A stretch of DNA of 64,000 bases. Origin: Cladobotryum mycophilum (Eukaryota; Ascomycota; Sordariomycetes; Hypocreales; Hypocreaceae). Within the stretch, counting starts at the first letter, position 1. Each line of letters starts with the position of its first letter. A model generated the notes under the pieces. The model worked only from the letters and a program-made list of their open reading frames with translations. It ran no database searches and was not told where the DNA came from. The translations under genes and the position numbers were made by a program. Below, in pieces: positions 49,278 to 60,656 of the stretch. The DNA lies in NCBI GenBank assembly GCA_036429605.1, contig JAVFKD010000016.1:3224001-3288000 (forward strand), given 5' to 3'.

Positions 49278-49788
49278 GGCTGAATTCTGTCACCAAAAAA
49301 AGCTCATCTTACCGACCCATTCTTCCCGTCTTCACGCCTGTTTCTAGCAAGTCTTTGCGGGAATTGGCCCGATTAGACAAGTCATAGAGATTTTCACTTA
49401 CATATGTACGTCTCGTCTCAGGTCTTAAGCAAGGGGACTAGGTATGGCACAAATCCCTGAAAAGATGGTGCCTCTTCGTCGTGACGAGGCTCTGATGAGA
49501 GTGGGTAGTACTGGGCCAATGGCCGCCTGGCCCAGTAGCCTGTTCGCCTGAGATTGCTGTAGCCCGGGCCTTGCATAAAGGTCCTGGACAAAGCCCAACC
49601 TGCTGCAGATGACCGCATTTGGTCCCTCGTTGCTAGAGCTTTCTCATCCTTCTTTTTTTCATTTCTTTCCGTTCATCTCGTGAACTCCGGTCTCTGTAAA
49701 GCGAGGCCTACACGTGTGGCCAGTCCCCGAGCATATCTCGAGGGAAATCCCACTCTTGCACTCGTTACCTTGGCAGACTCGATTCAAG
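49278..49788. other. intergenic, adhesin promoter
   Basis: No gene seen. Contains the 5' flank of the MAD1-like adhesin gene. Confidence 0.5.
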
Positions 49789-52700
49789 ATGCATTTGTCC
49801 AACCTCTTTGCATTTGGCTGGTTTGCCCATGCCATTGCCACTTCGTCGGGAAATTGGTCTGCAGCTCCCTCGTTGACTCCTCATGGCGGATATGGAGATA
49901 CTCCTTGTCCCACGTCTGTCGTTACTTTGACTGAAACCTGCTAGTAAGTGGCAAGAACTATACACGTGCAAAGGTCTGGGCTAACTTGCGGTCTAGTGAA
50001 ACGGTTTATGTGGAAAAGACGGTTCGTTGAAATACTCGAAATTGGGTCTTCGCTGTCTAACATCTTCCGAATTTAGGTTGTCTCTACGGAGCATGACGTT
50101 TCCACCAAGTTCGAATATACGACCGAATACAAGACTACCACCACCACCTCAGTTTACGCAACAGTAAGAGATGGTTTGAATCAGATGCTCTTCTTTGCTA
50201 ACCCATCATAGTCTTACCCCGTTACAGTGACTAAAGTAGGAAAGTGAGTGAAGATGAAGGATTCTTTTTTGTTGCATTGGCGACTGGAAGAACACTGCTT
50301 CTTACGTTCAGTTGACTAATTTGACATAGCTGTAAACCCAAGTCGACTAACATCTACCAACCGCCACCGGGACGTCGGGGCTATGAGGACCCTGAGGCCC
50401 CTGACTGCGAGACGATTACGACTACAGAATGGGCGACTACTACGACTACGGAGCGACTCACCGTTGTTGAGCCAACCGTTACGACCAAGACACAAGTGGT
50501 TCCTACAACTGTCGATCATACAACAACAGTTACTGAGAATAATGGAACTGCGCCTAGCACAATCGAGCATACAAAGACAATCACGGATGTCGAGACGGTC
50601 CGCACGACCATCTGGCAAACTACCGCGAGAACGGATACTACTACATTGACGACCAGTTTCCCAGTTACAATAACCGCCAACAATACAGAAATTGTAACGA
50701 GCATCAGCACCAAGTACGAGGCAACGGTCACTATTAGCTACGGCATCCCTGTGGTCACAAGCATTACGAGAACCACCACAGTCACAGCTCCTGGAGGAAC
50801 AGTCACTGCACCGGGTCCGACTATTACAAGGCCTGGAGCGACAATAACTGCCCCTGGAACCACTTTGACCCTTCCTGGAGAGACCAAAACACTGCCAGGA
50901 TCAACCGTATTGTCAACAATCACTCAACAGTTACCCGCCAGTACTATCACGGTGACCAAGGATGGCAAGACATATACTACCACACTCCCCGGTAGCATCA
51001 CAACATCCATAGCCACCCTTACTCTGGGTCCAAGCACCGTTACGCTGCCTAGGCAAACGGATACAATCACTGCCCCCGGCAAACTCAGCACTGTGACTAT
51101 CCCCGGCGAGATTAGAACCCTTCCAAGCTCTACTGTATTGTCAACAATCACTCGGACGCTGCCTGCCAGCACCACGACAGTAACAAGAGACGGCACAACC
51201 TATACCGTCACGCTTCCTGGTACCACGACAACGGCCACAACTACCCTTACTCTTGGTCCTACTACAGTCACTCTACCAGGAGGAACAGTTACAGTAACGC
51301 CAAACTTCCAAGTCACTCTCTGTCCGAAACCCACCGGCCTATCGGCACCGTTTGACAAGACCTCCGACCTTACTTTTGGTTGCAAGCCCGGGTTCATTTG
51401 CAACCCTAGGAAGCCAGCTGGGTGTAATTTCTGGCCGGAACCGCCTGCTGACGATTACATCTGCCATCCTGAAGAGTGTATTCCAGCGTTACCGATCACC
51501 AATGTGACATGGGGGGCAGGCAACACAAGCTATTACCCCCTTCATACGGCTACTTCAACTTGAACCCTGAAGCCTTTGGTCTCTCATATGGCATCTTTGA
51601 GTATAAAGTTTACAAGACTATTGTTTATGGGCATACAAAGACTATTACTACGGGCGATTGGGCTTCCCAGACATCTTTGTCAGACTGGCCGAAAAAGTCA
51701 GCCACAACATCCAGCGCATACCATGTGCCTTATCCAGTGCCTGGCGGGCAATCGATTCGTCGCAAGATACACAAGCTTGGGGAACGAGCCATTACGCCAC
51801 CTCAGTGCTATGATACATGCAACGATGCCTATCTGATTGTACAGCAAGTCGGCAAGACTGATGCGCTTTGTGTGGAAGGGTCTGAATTCCTCGATGCTTA
51901 TAACTCTTGCGTCGCCTGCGTTCGCGCGAATACGGATGCGACCGATGGCACCCTCCAAGATTATGTCGAACCCAAGTTTCAGCAGTTCATTGGCTTCTGC
52001 AATGGACGAGACTCGACTCCCACAACATCAACCAAGATAGAGCCAGAACCCGTCAAGACCTCCCTACCGAGTAGAGTGACTAGCACTCAGGTTGAGACCA
52101 GCCCAACGAGCTTTAGTCCAATTGAGACGACAACTTCAACCAATGCTCCTCCCACAAGCACTGCCGACCCTTCAACTACCACCCCCTACCAGCTCAGCTT
52201 CTCCTACAAATACGCCAGAGCCTACAAGCACTCTAGCGCCATCCCCTCCAACCACGGTCCCCGTGTCCAGCACAAGTGCCGACTCAAGCCCTGTAACACA
52301 GCCAGCCTCATCTGGATCAACGGAATCCCCAACTTCTGCAGCGATGACATCAGAAGACCCGCCGGCCCATACGAACCAACCCAAGACTTCTGAGTCTCCC
52401 AGCACGACGAGTGGTGGCGGTATTTCCCCTACGACTAACCCCGCGGCGACATCAGATTCCACTTCTACAGCGGCCCAGGGCACTACGCCATCTACAGGTC
52501 TATCTCCTACCGGCGGAGCCGGAACCTCTGCGTCACAGACCGCCACCAGCTCAGGTGCTGAGATACCCTCATCCACTGGCATCTCGACAAGAGAGGTTGG
52601 TTCTGCCACAGGAACTGATTCTGTCACGGGCATCGGATCAGCCACAGGCACTGGCTCTCCTTCCGAGACCGCCTCTGTCACAGGGACAGCCTTCCCCTCT

Positions 52701-52964
52701 GGGGCGTCGTCTTCTGCTGTGACAACAGTGACCTCTTCGCCCGCATCCGGTCCAGGTTCAGGCTCACCTGCATCATCGCAGTCTGGAAGCCCTGGAAGCA
52801 CACGCAGCGTTGAAAGCAGCAACATTAGTGGAGTTGCCGGTGGAACGGGCGCTCCTCCATCAGCATCTGGCCCAGCTGTCGTACCAGGGTCTGGGGCTGC
52901 AGCTCGGGCCGGGCCCTCACGTGGTCTGTGGATCTTTGCTCTGCTCAGCTTGTTCTTTATTTAG
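49789..52964 (+). CDS. MAD1-like GPI-anchored adhesin
   Basis: Five exons: 49789-49943, 49997-50021, 50077-50163, 50212-50243, 50330-52964. A signal peptide is followed by a Thr-rich stalk with two related units of 76 residues (starting near 50892 and 51120; TVLSTIT ... LPAST ... TLTLGP). Then come a Cys-rich domain (CKPGFICNP, NFWPEPPADDYICHPEEC, a GYFNLNPEAFGL segment, CYDTCNDAYL ... CVACVRAN), a Ser/Thr/Pro/Gly-rich stalk and a hydrophobic end fit for a GPI anchor. The Cys-rich core is what I remember of Metarhizium MAD1, which binds insect cuticle. Two frame breaks: at 51536-51540 one more C is needed; at 52182-52186 one base must be removed or two added. Total is about 977 residues. Intron 2 again uses a GTTCGT donor. 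The substrate of this protein is unknown. Confidence 0.8.
50892..51347 (+). repeat. two 76-residue units in the adhesin stalk
   Basis: Two copies with a 228-nt period. They share TVLSTIT, a TLPAST or QLPAST element, TTTVT/TITVT with DGxTYT, and a TLTLGPxTVTLP element. The copies have diverged in DNA, so the repeat is old. It lies on the + strand in frame with exon 5. Confidence 0.75.
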
Positions 52965-53772
52965 ATGTGAGAAGCTTTGGCTTGCTTACCTTGCTTGATT
53001 CATGCAATATTCTCTCCTTTTATTGATTTTGATGCTGGGATGACAATATTCATGTTTGGTTCATTTGTCTAATGCACGTGTCGGATCCTTTTTGTCTGGG
53101 CTCAAGCGTTGGTGGACGCAGCTATTTTGATGATTCTTTTTGTGGACGTGGATATGGATATGGATATGTGGATTGCATTTTATGAAATTTGTGGATGTTT
53201 GTGTTAGACTTAATCGAAGATACCCAGGTCACTCATTGGAAATAGTTCATTATTGTTTAGGAAAGGGAATGAAGGAGTCATTGAGCACTCGGTATATCAT
53301 GATGGCAATTTCATGAATTTTGGAAATAGGAAACTAAAATGATAGTTTTGAATACAAATGTAAGGAAACAAAACATGTGGTCCAAGTGATGGTTCAACGC
53401 GTGCCCTTTTTGGCATTCTCCATGGGCGGGTATTGTAAATGTCCAATGATAGCTAGTAAGTATTCCTCTTCCTGATCTCCCCAGACGCCGTAAAAGAAAA
53501 TTGGTGTTGTCACAGTGTTGTGGTATCTCGCTCCGTCGTACAAGTTGGTAGTTTTGCAGCATTATCTATTTGATTTTTGCGGTGGGTTTTTTCTTCTCTC
53601 GCTTGGCATGTTAGTTCTCCCATTGATGCATGAATGAATGAATGAATGAATGAATGAATGGATGGATGGATGGATGGATGGATGGACTTGGGATTTGCGA
53701 CTCACCAGAAAATTAACATAATCTTACACACGCCCACAGCTCACACTTTTTTTGTACTTTGTGTTATCGTCT
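52965..53772. other. intergenic, adhesin 3' side
   Basis: No gene seen. Contains the GAAT/GGAT tetranucleotide repeat at 53630-53686. Confidence 0.5.
53630..53686. repeat. GAAT/GGAT tetranucleotide repeat
   Basis: About seven GAAT units followed by about six GGAT units. Confidence 0.9.
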
Positions 53773-53967
53773 TCATCGCAAGTAAAACGTGCCATTGCTG
53801 GATTTGCGCCTGATCAACTCCTCGGACGTGTTGGACGACGACATGATGTTTGACGAGGAGGCAGTAGAGAGCCTTCTCCTGGCGGCGTTGGGGAGGGGGA
53901 GGCGGGTGAGGAAGTCGTTCCAGTCTTCTGAGGTGGGGAGGGGGACGATGAAGGCTGTGGTGAACAT
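53773..53967 (-). CDS. small hypothetical protein of 64 residues
   Basis: Open frame starting with a good context (AATCACC before ATG) and reading MFTTAFIVPLPTSEDWNDFL, then a basic and Ser-rich end. The mix of hydrophobic, acidic and Trp residues, the use of C at third positions and the final IRRKSSNGTFYLR look like coding DNA, in contrast to the opposite-strand frames over the same bases. No family is recognised, and I see no intron or partner. The segment RRKSS resembles a basophilic kinase site, which is inference. Confidence 0.4.
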   Translation of the reverse strand: MFTTAFIVPLPTSEDWNDFLTRLPLPNAARRRLSTASSSNIMSSSNTSEELIRRKSSNGTFYLR

Positions 53968-55516
53968 GGTGATTGATTTGAGTATATCGAGGGATGTGTT
54001 TGGGATTGAAGATGTGGTTGTTTTCTGGAATAGAAAGAGATGTTAGAGTATTGCTTGAAACAAAAACAAAAACAAAAAAGGGCATTAGAAGGTGGCAATC
54101 ATGCCTCACTTATACCCCCATCTCGCCCATACCATCACACCTAGGATCCTCCCCTCCCTCTCCCTCTCACACCATTCTCACCTCACCAGACCCAACTGCC
54201 GAACCCATCCATTCCAAAAGCGCCATCTCACCATGTTACTCCCGGGGCCATGGCTAGGTAAGGTATGTATCACTAAGCCCTTCTAAGCCAAGAAACACAC
54301 CCCCAGAACTTGATCCAACTCCTCTTTTCAAAAACTTTTTCCCATCACCCACAAAAGACACAAAACTTAGAAACATGTCCAATCTTGTGTGAGATTGCCC
54401 CATTCTTTTTTATTTATTTTATCTATTGGCTCCAGGACTAAATACTTGTTTTGACTTAAACTTGAACACGGAACATGCCGATCGGCCGTTTTCTCACCCA
54501 CCCTCTTCATATGTACTACAAGAAGTAAGATTGGGAGGCATTACGCCACTCATCATACCATTCAAGGTAAACCCTCTCTCTCTCTCTCTCTCTCTCTTGG
54601 GGGTCTTACGATGCCCAATTAGTACAGCGCATCCAACCAGTCATGACATTTACTCCGTAAAGCACGGAGCACAGAGCACAGAGCACAGAGCACAGCACAT
54701 GACATGCCAACAAAAAAAAAAAAAAAAAACAAGCAAATAACTCCATAACTACAAACTCCAAAGCAAGCATTTTGATTCATGCACCATGACGGGGGTGGCC
54801 CAAGGTCTCTCCCCCTGACGTAAAACTAAATACACACATACACATACACAAAACACAAAACAGACAGCCAGACACAAACTAAACCATTTACACTACCTTA
54901 CGTTACATCCATTACCATTTCAACTGGCACGCAAACGGCCAACCTTGACCCCCAGGGAGGATAGATCTGCTGACTCGCTATAGCGGCATGCGGTTGGATG
55001 AACATGTTTTAGGTCATATTAGATAACAAGAAATCACACCAAAGCATCACCGTGTCTCATTCATCTCATCCCCAGTCAAGTCAGCCGTTTCCAAATCCCA
55101 AGATCAAACCAAAAACAAACAAAACGTCAATTTCTTGTTGGTGCATCATTTTGTCCTGGTGCCCACTGTAGTCTTCTCTTCTGCTGCTTTATACCCTTTC
55201 TGTACAATGTTCACAAAGAAAAACACCCCCCAAAAATGCAATGTAAGCCTCCAACAGAGCGTATCATCGCCCAGGTAATCGCCCAACCAACAAAACCAAA
55301 AAATGCCCCATGCCAATCCAATTCCTTTAACCAATTCAAACAACGAAGCGAAACCAACACAAAAAAAAAACACTCCATCCGTTTTTATGTCCAAACCAAA
55401 GGCCAAAGGCCAACCCAAACAGGAGAAGAAGAAAAAGAAGAAGAAAAAGAAGAAGAAAAAAAATCTTTGGTCATTTTACCCATGTGCAACATTTCCAGTC
55501 TCATGCATGCATATCT
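53968..55516. other. intergenic region before the Bir1 3' end
   Basis: No gene seen. There are a CT run near 54573-54597, an imperfect GCACAGA repeat (54661-54698), a poly-A run near 54713 and a long purine-rich (GAA/AAG) tract near 55420-55465. One copy of the TACTCCGTA 9-mer is at 54651. Confidence 0.5.
54661..54698. repeat. GCACAGA heptanucleotide repeat
   Basis: About four to five 7-bp units (AGCACAG) with small changes. Confidence 0.8.
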
Positions 55517-58470
55517 TCATTCAACTTCCAGTCCCTCCAACACGTTGATGGCTCTTGTTCCTTCGCTCTCAAACCGACTAACAAGTGTCTCACACTCGTG
55601 CTTCAGTTTGTTTTCCGCCTCGTTGGCATTAAAGTAGATCCATTCCTCTACCGTCATTCGCTGCTCCGAGCTTGTCAAGTCCCTGCCTTGCTTGAGGAAG
55701 CGTTCCACTCCAGTCTCCTTTTCTCCGCCAGGGCGTGGTGTACCAAAAATAGTGTCAAGGTTTGCGCCCGTCCATGGTGTGGTGCTCTGGAGTCCAGCAA
55801 ACACGTTGCGCTTTGATGGAGACCCACGCATGGGAGTTGCTGTTACTGGTGCCAACACAACTTTCTTCGTGGTCGGAGGCGCTGCAGGTCGTGATGAAGG
55901 CGGTTGGTTCTCTGCGTCGGATGATTGAGGCGATTGTGATGGCGACAAGACTGGCTGTCTGCCTGAAGGCGCAGGGGAGATGGCCTTGATTGGCGTAGAT
56001 GGTGGAATGCCCAAAGATTGAGATGCCGGTGGTGGCGTTGGTGATTTTGCGCCATGTTCTTGAACGTCTTCTATAGGTTCAGGCTCATCGGCTTTTTCAT
56101 CCTCTTCCAACACCACCTCTATTTCCTCCATAGTCTTAGGCTCCATCGACTTCTTGGATGGCCTTCCACGGCCACGTTTCGTTGGGGGGTCCAGATCACT
56201 AGCGTCGCCAGCAACATTTATGCTGTCGCCGTCTTGTGAAGTAAATGAAGATTTGGGAGGTCGTCCCCGACCCTTTTTCGCAGGTACCAAAGAAAGCCTG
56301 CTTTCCTCGCCTTCCAAACCTTGTGATGCCAATGATGTTTTAGAGGGACGCCCGCGACCTCGTTTGGCAGGGGCTTCAGCAGGCTTGATGTCCTCACCAT
56401 TATTGGAAACCTGTGATGCCAACGATGCTTTTGAAGGACGCCCACGGCCACGCTTTGCTGGCAGCTCAGCTACTTCCGCAGCTTCTGCAAGCTCGGTCTC
56501 TTCCTCAATCTCATCAATAGATGCAACTGAGAGAAAAGAGACTGTGGATGGACGTTCCTGCCCTTGCTTTCCAGCCCCTGATCGGCGTACCTTTTTCAAC
56601 ACCGTGTCTGTGCTGCCAACAGTCATATCATGATCCTGTTCTTGTTCTTGTCCATGGGCTTCTTCTTCAGGTTGCATCCCCACTTCAATAGAGTCGACCT
56701 CCTTCTCTGGTGGAGGCAATTCGATTATTGACTTGTTGCCTTTTGTTGTTTGTTTGGAGTTGCGAATGCTTGCTCTTTGAGCCTTCTTAGGTGCCTGAGG
56801 CTCTGGCTCTGGCTCGGCAACCTCCATCTCAGCCTGAAGAGCCTTGAGTTCATCGTCAATGGTGGCTTCATCTGGCTCAGGTGCATTGGGATTAAACATG
56901 GCATAAGCGGCAGACGTCTCTGAGGCTGGTGGTGTTGGCTCTTTTTCTGGCACCCTCTCAACCAGTGCCTCCTTTATCTTAGCCTTTGACCTCCTCTCAG
57001 AGTCTGAATCATGGGAAATCTCCACGTCGCTAGACTGCCTCTCAAGATCTGCTTCCAACTGGCGCTCAATCTCATCATCATCGGGGAAGCTACCAGGAGG
57101 CGCTCTCAAAGATGCCACAGATGCGTTTGAGGGCGAGGCTAATGGTTCTGGCGTTAGTTGAGCAGGCTTCAGCTTTGACGATGACTGTGCCTTCATACGG
57201 CCTGATGTCTTTGAGGATGCAGCATCCGTCATGTCGGTATCATCTGCAACACTGGAGTTGTCAACCGTGCTGAGGGGGTTCGAGTCGAACGTTTCTTGGA
57301 TGCTGGACCATCTGTAGTGCTCAAGACAGACTCTTCAACAGCTTCGCTTCCTCGCTTCTTGCCTCGTCTGCTCTTAGGTTGGGATACAACACCATCTTCA
57401 ATTGGTGGGCTCCCCTCGTGTATCTCGGAGGGTTCCTCTTTTTTGACTTTCTTCTTGGTCCCCTTGGCAGCCGCCCCTTTCTTCGCTCTCGGCTTCTTTG
57501 TCCCTTGTTGTGTCATTGTGGATGCTGTTGTCAGGACACTATCCTCAAGTCCCACTGACTGGTCTGTAAGAGCTGTTGTTTCGGAGACGACTGTGCCGAT
57601 TGATTGTACCGATAGGCGAGAAGCTTTGGAAGAGCTGAGTGTTTTTGAGCGACCGTTACTTTTCGTCGCGCCCTTGTATTGCTCGCCCAAAACGAAAAAG
57701 GGGCAGGATGGAGATCGGTTGTAGTGCTCATCGCTAAATAGAGGTCAGAATTTGTGCCTTGTTGGTGGGAGAAAAGAAAAGAGGCTTCCAACTCACTAAG
57801 GCTTATCATTTGGCTCCCATCCATCGAGTGCTAGCTGGCAATATGTGCATGTGGCCATGTCGTCCGAGTCTAGTGTAGGTGTGTACTTCCATCCTGCCTC
57901 AACAAGCTATAGGAAGTCAGTAAGAGGTAGCCCAATTACAAAAGGCATAGCGGGAAAGAAACAAACCTGTTTTGTTTTGCATTTCCACCCTTTCTTGTTG
58001 TCGTGTGGCCACCTTTCGCCAAACGTCGCCTTTCGCGCCTCAATCATGTCGTATTGGTTAGGGTCTTCTTTCCCATAGTCACCAACATCTGCTTCAATGG
58101 CAGCAACTACGGCCCAGCCGCAGTGTGGAGCGTGTTTAACATGTTCGACTAGTGGATCATCACCTGCTTCCCATCCATCCAGACCCTTTTCGCAAAGGAA
58201 GCAGACCGTGTTGTCGGGGCTTTCGGGACTCGGTCGAAAGAAGAAGCCGGCTCGGGCAAGCTATGATGGGCGCGTCAGTTGGTGCTATACATGGCAGCGA
58301 CTCGGAATTGAATGGGCGCATACACTGGCTGGGGATATCTGCTTGTGTGGCCAGTTCAGGGCCTTGGTTGCTCGACCACCAGCTGTCGACCCTCGCTTCT
58401 TTGTGGTCTTCTGGAAGGAATTGAGGCGGGCCTCGTAGGTAAAGTACTGGTCAGTATCTGCAGCAGCCAT
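55517..58470 (-). CDS. BIR1: Bir1/survivin, chromosomal passenger complex subunit with four AT-hooks
   Basis: Four exons: 58470-58324, 58260-57967, 57906-57797, 57733-55517. Two BIR zinc domains are complete: C69, C72, H89, C96 and C167, C170, H187, C194. The long middle part is acidic and basic in turn and holds four related AT-hook units (KRGRGRPSK, KRGRGRPSK, KKGRGRPPK, KRGRGRPSK) between about 56.4 and 56.1 kb. The conserved C-terminal end around MTVEEWIYFNANEAENKLK is helical. In yeasts Bir1/Cut17 joins INCENP and Aurora B to direct centromere targeting. A one-base break at 57274-57278 (five G on the + strand) splits TRTP from LSTVDNSS; one more base gives 2769 nt and 922 residues. The AT-hooks suggest direct binding of AT-rich DNA, for instance AT-rich centromeres; this is inference. 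Confidence 0.93.
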
Positions 58471-60656
58471 CTTGAATTAGTGGCTACGTCAAGCGCAGAT
58501 TCTGGGTCAAGTGTGTTGAATGTGTTGGTGTCAATCAGTCTTCGTCTATGCCTCTCGGCTTCGGTCGTCGCGATGGCGGAAAAAAGGTGTTGTGATGTGA
58601 TGATGGGTATTGGGACGCGGCAAGTGCGAAGGGGGTTGCGATCGATTTAATTTTTGGCGCAATTAATAAGAGAAGCTCAGCATCTCAGAAAAGAAAAAAG
58701 AAGAAGAGCAAAAAAGTGTCGTCGGGCTATCGTAGTCAAAATGCGCGCGCAGTTCTTGGGCAAACGGTTTCGTGGGTAAGGCTCGAGTTTCGTGAATCGA
58801 AATTTGGGGTATTGTTTTGACGGATGCGTTATGTTGTCTGCGCATTTGTTTGGTTGGATGGAGTCGAGGGTAGAGATGTTTGTATACTTGGGCCTAGAGA
58901 GACAGAGAGGTACGTACTAGACTACAACTTAAAGCGCCCGAGTGGGTCCGCGATGAACGCGTTGTTTACAGTACAACTCAGAAGTACATACGCACCCAAA
59001 ACCTTCTTCTCCGTGTGGGGCAACCAGAAACAAGTTGCATTAGACGACGACGCATTAGTTGATACATCATCGCGCACCTTGCACGTTTTAATTGCAGAGC
59101 AAACGTCGCTTAAAAAAACTCTTTCTCATGCGATTATTTATCGGCTTACGTTAAATAAAATAGTATTAAATGCGCAACAGCTGACGTATAATGTATATCT
59201 GATGTCTACTTAGTAACTATCAAGGTGCCTCTTTCACATGCATCATGATCCGTCAATTAACAACCAAATATCACACATCAAGCAAGTCTATTCTGCAATT
59301 ACATAACATCCAATAATAGAGCTGTAGAATACATAATAAACAAATTCCCATCACATCTCTTAACGCTGTTGCTGCGCCCAGACACTCTTTTTGAGGCGCC
59401 TCATCCAACTCCGGCCATGTCATTTTTCTTTTACTTACAAGGACCCGGGGTTCGAGAATTTTGTATAATCTTTTTCTGGACCTGATTTTCTGTGCTCTGT
59501 GCGTTCATTATCCCTTCTATAAGAGAAGTATCAACAGTTGCAAAGCTATGCTTTAAATCCAAAGAAGTACCACAGGCAGGGCTCTCAAACCGCACCTTGC
59601 GAATACCCTCAGGTCTCTGGGTATTCTTTGGGTTCCCGAAAAGTCGATGCCCATGGTATTCAGAGTTCTGTCCAAGATTCATTTCGGGAATAGTAATCCC
59701 AAACACATTAAGCAGTTACTACTTTGCTGATCCTCTACAACCCCAATCAGATGGATTGGACTCTCGTTGGGTTGGCTGGGGATGTGCGAATATGCCAACA
59801 ACCAACTGGCAATTTGGGTCATCAACGACGCAGTTATGGCCCACGGGCATGTTATTTGATTTTCGAAATGGTTCGGGTTATATCCCCAAGCTGTGTCCGG
59901 AATAGACAAACTCCTTTACCCTCTTTATCATACAACTTCTGTCGATCTGGACTCACGGTCGCCAGAGGCCTGCCTAGCCTTTTCAAGTACTCTCTGTCCC
60001 CCTACTATATTTCTTATTCGTGAGTACCAAGTTTGTTGTCTATACAGTTCCCTTCGTTCTTTCATACATCGTTGTGACAAAGCCAAATAAAACAACAGCA
60101 TTCGTTATCTTTTTATGTTAATCTCCGACGAAAAAATTCTCCCACAATCATACCCTAATCATAGTAGCCCCGAGACGATTTAATTGAAGAAGTGTATATT
60201 GAAAATGACCAAAAATAAATACCTGTCAGCTGGTACGTCACGAGTGGTGCTATTCTTTTTTGAGCATGGTAATTCTCTCTGCATTATAATCGCTAACTGG
60301 ATCATTGTCTTCCTCGACATTTCTCTATCCAAGTTCATGATGGCTACATTGAGATCAATGAAACGGTACATTCTACCCATTCTTCATCTTGATGCCATAG
60401 ATGCTTTGCGTTTCCTAGTGTTTCTTACGTGTCCCATGTTCTTTGTATGTTAGATCATATCGAAATAGATGTAGGTATCAATAAATCACTATGGCAACAA
60501 GAGCGATATTAATCCATGGCGTGCTCAATTAGAAACGCAAAGGGATAAGCTACCCTATTACAGCTCCAGCGGCAAAATGTCAGGATACATAGAACACCAA
60601 GCTACACTTCTTCTAGTTGCAAGGTCTCGCACATTGGTCCCGGCTAAGGTGATTCA
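58471..60656. other. 2.2-kb region with unresolved open frames
   Basis: No gene I can support. On the minus strand, frames at about 60080-59900, 59909-59679 and 59706-59431 (91 codons) have mixed, coding-like composition but do not join by clear splice sites; a decayed or broken gene is possible. On the plus strand the 129-codon frame at 58824 lies over the Bir1 promoter and is not convincing. Confidence 0.45.

Noticed and set aside
52172..52825. 217-codon minus-strand frame opposite the adhesin
   Set aside because: Shadow of Ser/Thr/Pro codons of the adhesin stalk read backwards (Val/Gly/Asp-rich); no promoter or splice context.
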